Positions 47,347 to 58,840 of a stretch of 64,000 nt of DNA are shown in pieces. The notes beneath the pieces were generated by a model that was not told the DNA's origin, searched no databases, and worked only from the letters and a program-made list of their open reading frames with translations. The translations under genes were made by a program, and so were the position numbers. Every line of letters starts with the position of its first letter. The first letter of the stretch is position 1. Source of the DNA: Polytrichum commune (Eukaryota; Streptophyta; Polytrichopsida; Polytrichales; Polytrichaceae); NCBI GenBank assembly GCA_950295325.1, contig OX485806.1, positions 41,230,001 to 41,294,000 of the forward strand, read 5' to 3'.

Positions 47347-50300
47347 GACATGTTGCCCCTAATATCTAACTCTGTTGAATCAAATTATCCGTGTTACGTG
47401 GTAGAACATAACATATTTGAAGATGAACAAGAGGAGTAGTTGAAGCAATCAAGAAGCCCTTCAAACAAGTGTCAATGGGGTCAGAGTGAACTGCTCATGA
47501 CCAAATTATGGTCACATAGGACATTAGGGGTTAATGTAGATGGGTATTACATAGTTGCCCAAGGCTCAAACTGTGTACAACATAGTTTGCGAGATAGAAA
47601 AAATACAACCCTTCCATAGCAAGGGTGGCTAGAATCACTAAATATTGTATATAATTGCACATTGGATTCCTTCACATATTTGTCCATGTACCCTACATTG
47701 AACTTGTTTCATGGAGTTGATAAAATTCTCATCAAAAGAACAAGGCAGCGTGGCTTTGCCATGAAATTTTTTGTCCTAAATTAATTTTAGAAGTAATTAT
47801 TTCCCATTACTAGTTTTTTCCATATTAAATTGGAAATTTTAACGAGCTCCCACAGGGCTCTCACTGAGCTTCACCAAACCTTATCCATTAAGTTTTGATA
47901 TGCATTACATGGGCCCTATATACAAGCACGGATTATTTATTTGAGAATAAACTAAAGATGAATTCAACAACAACCACCCAAAAAACGGTTTCAATGTCCC
48001 AAAGCCCCGTTGTAGTTAGGTTTTTGCTATCACTTAAACTAACCCAAGGAAAACAACCAAGGGTACGAGGTCTTAGGGAAGGCTGAACTATTCTCTATAA
48101 GGATTAATGTCACATTGGATGAAGGTTCCTAACAACAATTTATGTCTTTTTCTACCCCATTCCTTCTTAATTCACACTCTTATGGTTCATTGGTGTTTTT
48201 TTGAGTCGTGTGTGGTTCTATCCTATGTGTGTGGACTCCTATCACTCTAATTCCATCCTCTATGATAGTCATGAAGCTCAAAAGCTTGGCAAGTAGTCAA
48301 TGGCTCATAGTCACAATCACAACAAGGTCTAAGTTAATGTCTTTTGAGTACCAACACAATCTTTAATTGCCATGCATTATGCTTGTGATAATCTCAAGGT
48401 TAAGTTTACTTAATCAACTTACAACCATCATGCAAATCTTCACAACTATAATCACCACCTTCATCTTCAATGGACTTTGGAACTTGTCTCATGAATCATC
48501 CATACAAGTTAATACATTAACAACGCACCAACAAGATAGGTTATATCCTTTATTGCATGATTTAGGTTCTTTTGTGTGCTCAAATAGACGTCATTGGATA
48601 CAAACTTACTCTAATGGGTTAAGTTCTTCTTTTGAGTATGGCAATATCCTTGGTAGCCTATAGCCTACTCAAAGTAACTTTATGCCTCGTCACCTCCGCA
48701 TATAGACTCATTGTCTATTCTATGAAGATGGAGAGGCTTACCAAGCTATATTATTCTCTTTGTACCTACCCAAGGTAATGTCTTTCACTTTTACTCGGCT
48801 ATCTCCCAACCTAGGACTTGGCTATGGCCTTTCAACTCTCACTAACATCAACTATGCCCATCCCAAGCCTTTCTAAATCTCCTCGGTTCCACTCTTGTTA
48901 TTTGCTTTCTATCTTCCTATAGGAGGAGTTCACATTGTCTCGACCTTTCATTGGTCTAGTCATTCCTCAACCTTCATAGGGTCATGATATATCTCAAAAC
49001 CTTTTGACTCTTCGTCTTCATATGATTGATCATTTTTTCATGACTTAGAGGCTATCACCTTTCTCACATGTCATTGGTTTTTATTTCTTTCCATTCTCAA
49101 AATTGTATCCTTGCTCAAATTTGTTATTTAGAAACTTATCCAAATTATTTTGAATTTTCCCTTCTTCTTCTCATTTGAGTTAGTCACCTTTCTTGGACTC
49201 CAATGACTCTTGATCTTTTATGAATCCTCATGTTCACATTAACTCTCGAGGCTATTGCCTAAGGATGTCATATTCATAATTGACTATGGCTCTCACAACC
49301 TTCAATCTCTCTTTCCGGAGCACTAACATACAACTTCTCTCATACTATCGCATTAGTATCCATTCTCACAACTTTATTAAGGTCTTGTAGTCACAATTGA
49401 TATGGTGTTTACCCTCTTTCACTCATCTTTCTTCTTCCTTTGCCTATTGTCAAAGCTTCTATATTTACGCTCAACTTTGATTATCACAAGATATTTTAAT
49501 TACTCAATCTTAATTGTGACAATCCTCTCGTCCATACTCAAGATTATAGCCACAGCTCATACATATTCAAGATCTCTCATTCATTGTGAAGTACACACAA
49601 GCATCAATCAACATCCCACTTCAAACTATAACAAAGTGTTCGCCCATCAAAATCCTTCATTTAATTTCACTATCCGAGTTTCCAAGAAATCCAAGAGTCC
49701 AAATCACTTGGCTCTTTCATACTATATCTATATCCTCAAGCATCTCACTTGAGAATCGCCTATCATTTACTCACCCAAACTCAATCACTAAGTTCAGTGA
49801 TCACATAAGAGTCTATTGCCATGCTACTATGAAACTATGCAAGATACTAACAATGGAAAATAGCCTCCTTTTTCCTTGGCCGACCTTCTCCTTATTGTCA
49901 AGAGGAAACATGCAATTAACCAATTTATCACGGCAATAGCTTTGATATGATCCTACTATGAATGAAATTCTAACTACCACACATGAGATAAAAACCATCA
50001 AAAGTTGAAAATTGCCCGCTTTGGCTAGGCTATGGCCAAAAAAGTGGCTTACATTGCCCTACACTAATCTTTTTGGCGTCTTGCAAAACTTTGCCTCTTG
50101 GTGTGCTTATTGCCTTGCTTGAATTGCCTCTCTAAAGATGGGCCATAGTCTTCAACGTATCTTGGTGCCACTGCCTCTTCTTGTGGCACCACGATGTTGA
50201 GCATTAGCCTCCGGGTCTTCAATGCTCAGCAAAAAACTCCGTAACGGGTGGCTCCAAACTCATTTACCAGATTGTGGTGAGGTCCGATGATGAAGTAGGT

Positions 50301-50457
50301 CGCGCACATAGCCTCCAAGCATTTATACCATTGCATTGAATTATAGTTTACCAATGTTAAGAACATTGCTTTGCAATTAGCCTTGCTTAGTAGGTTCACA
50401 TTGTACACAAAATCATAATTTTGACACACATATAGACATATCTATATCTATATATTC

Positions 50458-50491
<34 letters not shown>

Positions 50492-50882
50492 TGCTCAGAT
50501 TCCACGAGCAAACACTTAACTCGAAGATCTTTTTCATAGACACCAAAATTTCCTCTTTGGGCCTTGGTGAGCAATTTAGAATCAATTTCTCTCCACATTG
50601 TCAATTTCGATGTTTTCTTCCTCAATTCTTTGACTTAGTGATATCAAGCTTTGTGGCTCTGCCTTCGTGTCTTTCATTTGATACTGTGCCCACATGCAAA
50701 AGTGAAATATGACAACATAGCAAGTGGTTGAAGGAGAGAGGGAGTTATCGCATATGAGTGTACTTCTCATCCACCCAACATAAGAACCTTGAAACAGTAT
50801 GCAACCCAAATGATTTTTATATTGGACAAATGAGAGGTGCGCTCATATGCAATAACCCCCTCTCTTTCTCTCCCCGTGGATA
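47347..50882. other. Spacer including a pyrimidine-rich block
   Basis: From about 48100 to 49960 the plus strand is strongly C/T-rich and poor in G, with many short ctt, tctc and cactc runs. This produces long but low-complexity frames such as 49402-49752. A pure TA microsatellite lies at about 50459-50490. No gene was recognised. Confidence 0.5.
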
Positions 50883-51070
50883 GAAATTCAAGAGTTTTTT
50901 TTTTTTTTTTGAAACACAAGACGCGCATGGCCATGTAGCTAGTTCTTTTATCAAGTAAAGAGAAGATTTCACATCTGGGAATCAAACCGCCAACCACTCC
51001 ATTTGGTTATGGATACCACTCCACTATCATCTGACGATTTAGGATCATCTTGGACCGAGATTCGAGAGTT
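50883..51070 (-). mobile_element. tRNA-derived SINE with target duplication
   Basis: On the minus strand a Pol III box A (TAGTGGAGTGG) and box B (GGTTTGATTCC) occur about 35 bp apart, followed by about 90 bp of body and a 16-nt A-tail (T-run 50895-50910 on the plus strand). The 14-bp flanks gaaattcaagagtt (50883-50896) and gagattcgagagtt (51057-51070) differ at two positions and look like the target duplication. The body is about 160 bp. Confidence 0.8.
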
Positions 51071-51607
51071 ATTGTGTTGTTAAGTGAATTTGCCATGCTC
51101 GCCTTTTGATTTTAGTTTATATTTGGGCCCGGGGCCATGTAGACATGAATGTTGTCATCCAATGATCCTTGTGCCACGAACTCCGATGCAGTGTGTCCTT
51201 GAAATGTTGTCTCCATGATGCATCTTGATTTGGCATCTATTCGTCATCCATGAGCTCAATGTTACCTTCACAAGTGCTTTTCAACTGCAGCCTTTATCGA
51301 TAATGCTTATGTTGTAACCACGATGCATGTACGTTGCATGTTGTTCTAGACACACATCTTTGAATAAGAGGAATGAACACCTCAGTGTTTGGGGAGATTT
51401 TTGGACATAAATGGTTGAGATCCTAGTGTTTCCAAGTCGAACTGGTCACATGTTGACATCTTTCGGTTAAATTAGGGTGTATTCTCTAAGTTCCTCTACA
51501 ATGATTGGTAATTTTTCCGAAGTCTTGAACTTCAACTATTTATTTTTCAAACTCAACCAGTTCATCTGTAACCAGCGGTTATATCTCCCCATTCATTGGA
51601 ACACCTA

Positions 51608-51850
51608 TTTAAGGTAGATGGGTCTTAAATGGTTACTTTTTTTTACTAGCCCACTTCTCACAACATATGAAACATGCAATTAGTACATGTTGGTTATCTT
51701 ACCCAAACCAAGGTCATAGTCACTTTCCTTATAATTTTCGGAGCTCACATGAATATCTTACTCATTGTCAAATTAAATATTTTCGTGCTCATTAAATGGT
51801 TGTTTAGGTCCCCTCAATTATGTTGAGTATTGAACCTAGAATAGTTACCA
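51608..51850 (+). repeat. F1 MITE copy (5' two thirds)
   Basis: Begins TAAGGTAGATGGGTCTTAAATGG and includes tagcccacttctcacaac, ggagctcacatgaatatctt and ggtcccctcaattatgttga, then decays. Confidence 0.78.
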
Positions 51851-52429
51851 CATTTTGAGCATTTTGAGGCTCAAATGAGGCTTTTGAGACCAAAATAAGA
51901 ATGAGAATATTGTTCTTAACTTCAAAATTCTTAAAATGTGAACCTCATTTAATTAAACTACATTATATTTCTACTGAGCTTGTCTGATTGAAGATTTACA
52001 TTAAAAAATAGGTTGCAAATGAAATAACTAACTACATATAATATTGCGTAAAATGTTTTTGAATGCGGTGTTATACTTTTTCTATGCCAACATTTCTATG
52101 TAGGATTATTTCGACCCTTCAAACTACGTATTATGTAGGTTTGTTTGAGCTATGGGAGACAAGTGTCATTAAACAATACCTTGGTGTGTATTGTTTACGT
52201 ATATTTACATATCTCATATGTGGTTTTATGTCATGTCAAGAAGTTGGATTCAAATCTTAACCATATGGATGTCATCACGCATTGAACAACTTTTGGTTTT
52301 GAATGAACAACATTTGAGCATGGAAAGTCGTTTATCTTAAGTTGACTTGCCTTTGAGAAACACCCTTCAAGGCCTAGAGGTGTATTACATGGGGTATGCG
52401 GTGATCTCTACAAACCCACAATATGTATG

Positions 52430-52700
52430 GAAGTAAAATCTTCTTTGGTCTATGATATTGAATCCATGTTTAGCAAAACATTCTATGAAAAAGAGTGTAC
52501 TTATAATCAACAATGATTGGATATTCATGTATATTCGTATATGTATCTAGGTCAAGAATATGAGCTCAAACCTCCCAATAATTCACTATTTTGATATTTT
52601 TTGAATTTCTTTAATGCATGTGATAATTGGATTGCTTTTAGGTGTGACTGTTTTTTATACCTTTAGCCAAACAAGTATATTTAAGTCCCTCCGTATGTCA
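52430..52700 (+). repeat. F3 dispersed repeat, copy 3
   Basis: Shares gtctatgatattgaatccatg with 29080-29100 and keeps the same order of weakly conserved blocks. Boundaries are uncertain. Confidence 0.45.
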
Positions 52701-53046
52701 CCTTGCATGACAACCGCAATCCAACTTGCATGTCTGTCAACATGGCAAATCTACTCTCATATACATCACCCTTGTATTCCACAAGGACTTAATCAACAAG
52801 ATCCTTGGATATGCCATCCAATAGTCTACTTTGCTTTTATGAAATGTTTGGCACATGGAAGGGTGTCCTTAGGTTGGCCCGATAACGATGATCAAAATAA
52901 AGCAAGCAAACTCTCAATCGTATCCTTGGTGCTTGAACGCCTTGCGCGTTGTTTTTTTTTTTAATGATTTTTAATGATTTTTCATAAACACATGTGGAGT
53001 TGCTTAAGTCCCTCTACCTAAAAGGTTTGTGAGGCTTAGTTGAATA

Positions 53047-53912
53047 CAATCCCACCTCTTTCATATGACATGTTTGGGAAACAAGAATCGTCGCATTATC
53101 GGTGTCACATGTTCAATAAATATGATGAATGAGACCTCTCTGTTGTAATAACAAGGTACTTCACGAAAACACACATTAGATATTTCACCACATATACAAA
53201 ATAAATATTCTTCTCAAACATCTTTATAAATATGCAAATTTCTCTCATGAAATTGAGGTGGACTTGTGCAATCTCAATAGCTTTACAAGAATGTGTAGAT
53301 GAGGAAGTTCATATCAAAATTGACCTCAAAATCTATAAAAGTAGATCGATATCTAGAAATCAACCATAGAAACTTAACATGCCTTCAAATGCTCATAACT
53401 CTGCCAATAAAATGCAAAGTTAAACAAAATTACCACTAAAAGGAGTGAAATTTCAAGAGCTTTCCATCAATATGCATATTAAAGTGATATGATAAATATT
53501 GAGTTCAAAATGCTTGAAAACAAGTTGTGCATCTTGGTTTAGGGTTTAGATGAAAAATTGTTGTGAAAAAGAAGCTAATGAGTCTCTTGATTCAGTTTTG
53601 AGATAGAGAACTTAGTTCCCTTATTCCCATGTTTTAGCATCATTTTACATTAAAAACAAAATTTTCCACATTTCATATGTGAAAGTTCCATATATTTAAT
53701 ATTAACTACGTACTTATACATGTTTGGGACCTACCATATATGCATTTATTACCTCTATAATATGATATTTTGGGGGTCCAAGAGTGTCATATTAACAATG
53801 TCATAGTCTTATTATAAAGGTAGATTTTAACTAGAAGGTTTGGTGTACAAAATTTGTGTCATTATATTGAGGTTGTCATATTATCGAGTGTCATATTAAA
53901 GAGGTAGGAATG
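53047..53912 (-). mobile_element. Pogo-like MITE, 866 bp
   Basis: Ends CAATCCCACCTCTTTCATATGACA and (reverse complement of right end) CATTCCTACCTCTTTAATATGACA are terminal inverted repeats, with TA at 53045-53046 and 53913-53914. The element is an inverted full-length relative of 40338-41205. No transposase frame remains. Confidence 0.82.
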
Positions 53913-54472
53913 TACTAGGATGGGACTAGTCTTATGCATATGCCTATATTTAAATGGCATAGGGCAAGGTTTATAATAAGAGTGGACACTAAAAATACAC
54001 TTGTTACAAAGATATTGGACTATGTGCTTAAAAGGACACCACTCTAGATCCAATAGTTAAAAAAATTGAAATGTAAGAAGACCTCTATGGTCAATAATTA
54101 CTTGAACAGAAAGAAGAATTTCACTTTGACCTCTTATAACCTTTACATCTCGACTCCGATTTTGACACTTGAAACGACAATCTTCATGCTATGCACTTGC
54201 TAAATGGATGGGACAATTCATGAGACATTGCAATGGCCATAAATATGTGGAGTTGGAACTGCCCATAATATATAAGGCCACAAACTCGGGGGGGGGGGGA
54301 CACTTAGGAAAATTAGTAAACATGGTGCGTTAAAATATAGGGTGTGTTTTATTCATGAGCAATAAAATTTAGAAAATTATTGGATATAACTATGGACTAT
54401 TTAAATTGAAAATCCATATCATAAATAATATTGGGGTATACTAAGTATTGAAATTTATCAAGATTTTAGATA
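53913..54472. other. Spacer with a poly-G tract
   Basis: Holds a G12 run at 54288-54299. Parts of 53925-54070 weakly resemble the reverse strand of F1. No gene seen. Confidence 0.45.
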
Positions 54473-55415
54473 CCGTAGTTTACTAGCAGGTTAGGCAACT
54501 TGCTGCCTAATATTTAATTAAAGTTCAAAAAGTAGGTTCGGCACCTAAAAATAGTATATTCATATTTTCGGCAATTTTCTCTTTTAATTTTTAAAAATTC
54601 GGCTTACATTCATTTTTAATTTTCTATTTCAACTTATATCTTGTACATCTCTCTTGCATTGAATGACAAGTAAGATGTGAATGAAGAGTTGAGAATGCTC
54701 TGTGCTTTATGCAAGTAGAGTGGAGTTGTGTTCAACAATGCATATGGGATATGTAAACTTTGAGGTGAAGCACCTAGTTAGATGTCATTTTTATAACACG
54801 CATAACTTTTGCATAGAGTCTTCAAATGACATAAAATTTGTTGGAGGTGAAATATTACTTGATTTCTAAACTTTTCTTAGACCAACAAAATTCCAAAAAA
54901 TTTGATCTTCTATGCACAAATGAGCTCCAAAAAACTGTTATGAACGCATTTTAATTTTTTGATCTTTACACGGCTGCAATGTTTTGTCCATATCTTTTGC
55001 ATAAAGACTTATTTTGACACAAAACTTGTTGGAGGTGGAAGAAGGATTGATTTCTCAACTTTTGTTAGTTGGACAAAATTCTATAAAACTTCATCTTCTA
55101 TGCTCAATTGGACTCCAAAAATTTGTGTACAACACATTTGAAAAGCCTCGCCAAGAGTCTTGCTACTTCTTAACCCATATTCTTTGTGGACTAATGTACG
55201 TGAGCTTGATTACAAAAGGAGCACCTTCTCTCCTTCAAAATTCACATATGCTTCCATTGTAAGTAAAACTCTAGTGAGACGTAAAAATTTCTTACTTTTA
55301 GGCAATTTTGAAAAATAATTAATTTTATATTCGGCAAAAAATGCCAATAATATTCCAAAATTTTAGGCATCTATTTTCAGAATTATTTTGTGCCGAACCT
55401 GCTATTAAACTACGG
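54473..55415. mobile_element. 943-bp terminal-inverted-repeat element with internal duplication
   Basis: Left end CCGTAGTTTACTAGCAGGTT and reverse complement of the right end CCGTAGTTTAATAGCAGGTT form a 20-bp terminal repeat. TA lies on both sides (54471-54472 and 55416-55417). Inside, two units about 188 bp apart (near 54801 and 54989) share cttttgcataaagac-like, ttgttggaggtg and gatcttctatgc blocks. There is no coding capacity. Confidence 0.78.
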
Positions 55416-56624
55416 TATAATATAGCATAGGGATTTTGATAGAATGAAAAATAATATTACAGGGGATGTTGGATGTCAAATGGATGGCAGACTTACTGTG
55501 ACTTGCACTTTTGTAGCTAGCGGGTTAGGGTTTGAAGGTTCTTCCTGGGTGCTTTGTTTTGTGCCTCCTCTTTCTTGTTTTTGCGCTTCTCACTTTGAGT
55601 TTAGGGTAACGTTGTTATGCTCGGTTTGTAAAAGACAGGGGTTGGTTTTGTGAGGGCGCTTGATGCATTTCGTAAGGGCGCTTGTGGTATAGGGTTTGGG
55701 GTCATTCTGTAAGGGCACTTGCGGCATTTTTTGAGGACGCTTGTGCCATCGCTTGTGCTTGCGCAACTCCGAGACATCCTTGAAGATGCAGGGTCGTATT
55801 CGTTCATGACACGAGATGAAGCACGCGATAATGCCGACCTCATGTTTGGCTCACTCCCGCTGACCGTCTCGCTAACTAAACCTGCCTGATTGTCCTTGAT
55901 GTTAAGGTTGTGTAGTTTGTTTCTGAAGTTCTTCCTTCCACTTGTGTGCAACAGACTAAAGTGTTGATTTTGGAAAACAACAATGTTGTTTAGACTTTGT
56001 TTTCTCAACAATAGATTGCAGCCAACTTCGTTCACCCTAAACCTTGGACCCTAAAGTTCTAAATTTGTTGGTCTGCTTGTGACTGCAGTGCACAGACTTG
56101 TGTTTCTAAACACAAACATTGTTGTAGTTCATGCTAGTAATTCAAGTTCATAGTTCATTGATTCTCATGGTGGTGATGATTGTTTGCATTGTTATTGATT
56201 TGTGGTGATGCTTGTTCATGCTAGTTCTCATTGCATGTCAAATGAATTTTGTAATGAACATAGGCAATCCTTAAACACAAATTAGGGTGAGCTAATTTTT
56301 TATAATGAACATAGGGTTGAAAAACAAATCTTATGTGAGTTATAACTATAGTAAGACATCATAATAATACACCATATTAGGGAATTATATAATTAAACGG
56401 TGTGTTCAAATCTAACATCTAGACATAATACCCCTACATTAAATACCCCTTTAACGCACATGTTCACACAAAGTATAGTGAAGTGTTCACCCTGAGGCCA
56501 CAAACCTTACATGTCCAACATCCCTCTCATGGGGGAGAAGGAATTATTGCATATGAGTGTACCTCTCATTCATCCAACATTAAAATTCTAAAATAATGTA
56601 ATATTTGGATATTTTTCCCTCTGC
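55416..56624. other. Spacer with a telo-box-like motif and a short repeated motif
   Basis: gggttagggtttg lies at about 55523-55535. Between 55652 and 55751 the motif (a/g)agg(g/a)c(g/a)cttg occurs four times. A 144-codon minus frame (56035-55601) covers this repeat and matches nothing I know. It might be a relic of a gene's 5' region. Confidence 0.4.
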
Positions 56625-56936
56625 ACCTACTTCTCATAGGATATGACACACGCAATTAGTGCGAGATAATTAGCAAATCCAAACTGTGCCCATGGGCATT
56701 TGCTTCATGAATTTTTGAGCTCGTATATGAACATCTAATTCATTATGATAATTTAGACTCCCATGTGCATTAAGTGGTCATATAGTTCCCCCCCCCCCCT
56801 TCATGCTGACTATTGAACTTGGAATGATAGCATATTTTGAGCATGTGGTCCAATCTCTTTTAAACACATGTCTTTTGATCACGCTTTTAGATCCACACCT
56901 AACCACATACCACTCAAATATAGGTTTCCAATTTCT
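56625..56936 (+). repeat. F1 MITE copy with a poly-C tract (left arm of a palindrome)
   Basis: Carries the F1 blocks tagcaaatccaaac, tttgagctcgtatatgaa and ctcaaatataggt. A C12 run (56788-56799) stands where other copies read ggtcccctcaattatg. Confidence 0.78.
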
Positions 56937-56956
56937 ACTATATTGGATTAGGTACA

Positions 56957-57200
56957 ACTAAGGTAGATGTGCCTAATCCCGTTACTTACCTTAATTGGAC
57001 ACCTATATTTGAGTAGTATGTGGTTAGGTGTGGTTTGAAGAACGAATGTCATAAAGACAAGTGTAAAAAACTGATTGAACTACTTGCTCAAAATATGATA
57101 ACCTTTCTAGGTTCAACAATAATTGGGGGGGGGGGGGGACACATATGACCATCAAATGAGCACGAAAACCTTCACTTTGATAGTGAATAAGGAAGAAGAT
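56957..57200 (-). repeat. F1 MITE copy with a poly-G tract (right arm of a palindrome)
   Basis: Starts AAGGTAGATGTGCCTAATCC at 56957, which matches the F1 start and reveals the family's terminal inverted repeat, and runs back through aattggacacctatatttgag. A G14 run (57125-57138) sits at the position of the C12 run in the left arm. Confidence 0.75.
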
Positions 57201-58350
57201 TGTCAAATCAAGCACACGGTGGTTTAAACAACCACATAGATGTGTTGCATAGTCACGTGCTCGGGGAGGTCACTCCCTCTTATATTAATGCATACACGTG
57301 CGCTCAAGACCTATTTATTGGGGGGGGGGGGGGCTATTTACCTTGCAAAAAATATTATAAGGTATGGTATTTTTCAAAATAAAGGTAAATGCTTATATTT
57401 TAATACACCCTATCAGTAATTATAATTTTTTTGGGGAATCACATTAAAATACCCTATTTTACTTATATTGCGAAAGAAATTGGAAAGAAAATTGCAATTC
57501 AAATAACGCGCTAAAATTTTCCCTTCCAGCACATAGGTAGAGAACATTAACTCCACATTGGATGCGTTGGTTCAACAACGTTCAAGCCAACCAGCATGCG
57601 AAGTCATCCATCCAACTTTTTTCAACAAAAAAATACCTCTTTTTAACCACTAGCACATACCCTACCCTAGACCGCTACCTCTAGTAATTGTTTCCACGCT
57701 ATTTTACATGTATTGACTAGGCCATTAGATGTGATGGTGTTTTACATGTAAACAAGTTTCATTATTTTAAAACCCCTTATATTATATGTACATTTTATTC
57801 AAAATTTATCTTCAAAGAATATATTACACCTTATTTTTTATCGCACGTTGTTTCTACGATTATCACTGGTGACCTCCCCGTGGTCACGTGACCTATCAAA
57901 CTTTGAACAATCCTAGTTGCAAGTTGGAATGCGAAGAAGAAAGAGGAAACAAAGTTGATACTTGCTCCTCTTTATGTGTGCGTTGATAAATCAAGTTTTG
58001 ACATATCATGTGACTGCTTGACACATCTTTGTGGTTGTTTCAACAATCTACGCGATCCATTTTAACAATCCTCATGAGATATTCATACATGACATGAATT
58101 CTAAAAATTATGAGGAAAGTGGCTATGGCCTCCTTTTGAATTTGCTAACCCTATTGTACTAATTGCGTGTTTCATATCCTAGAAGCGTAACCATTTATGA
58201 CCCATCTATCTTGCTTTAGTTCCTTCTAAGCCCTCTCATGCACCGATATTGTTGGAAAGTACTGGGCTGATTAGGCGACGCATTTCGAACTGCCCATGAG
58301 CTCAATTGGACCTTATGTGAAGTCTCTCCATTCAGTCATATCCTTCTCTA
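57201..58350. other. Spacer with a poly-G tract and an F1 fragment
   Basis: Contains a G14 run at 57320-57333 and a reverse F1 5' end at 58090-58215 (aaccatttatgacccatctatctt). No gene recognised. Confidence 0.5.
58090..58215 (-). repeat. F1 MITE fragment (5' end)
   Basis: On the minus strand it reads AAGGTAGATGGGTCATAAATGG, then ttctaggatatgaaacacgc and ggccatagccactttcctca, the standard F1 beginning. Confidence 0.78.
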
Positions 58351-58838
58351 CAGTCCACCCTCGATAAATGTTACACTTATAAACGTTAACTCATTATATT
58401 TTTTAACAAAATCGTACTCCCCTCATATTGCTAACTAGAATGTTAACTATGTTAAATGTTAACAATAATTTACTCCCCTCTTTGTTAATTTGCCACTTAT
58501 AAATGTTAACCTACGAAATACATCCAATACTGTGTGATGACATCCATTACATTGACTCACAACCTTTCAAAGTGGCAAAAGCCACCAAATTTGACTTTTG
58601 TGATCAAATTATTCATCTGGACTATATTGATTCTTATTTGGTTTCATAAAAATAAAAGATTAATTTGACACACATATTTTATATATGATAATTTTGTAAA
58701 ACTCTCCCTCCATAATTGTAATGAATTTATATTTGTTAAGCATTCAAAAAGCTCCCTTTATAATTGTTACAATGTTAACTCACTATAAATGTTAGGAAAA
58801 TTTTACTCCAGAGCCTAACATTTATAGAGGGTGGACTG
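58351..58838. mobile_element. Emigrant/pogo-like MITE, 488 bp
   Basis: Ends CAGTCCACCCTCGATAAATG and (reverse complement) CAGTCCACCCTCTATAAATG are flanked by TA at 58349-58350 and 58839-58840. These closely resemble the published Emigrant/Lemi1 type ends (CAGTnnAACCTCTATAAATT). The subterminal regions repeat aaatgttaac several times. Confidence 0.85.
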
Positions 58839-58840
58839 TA

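Larger units (their letters stand above)
51071..53046. other. Spacer with F1 and F3 repeats
   Basis: It contains an F1 copy at 51608-51850 and an F3 copy at about 52430-52700. The frame at 52614-52964 (116 codons) overlaps the F3 end and is not recognised. No gene. Confidence 0.5.
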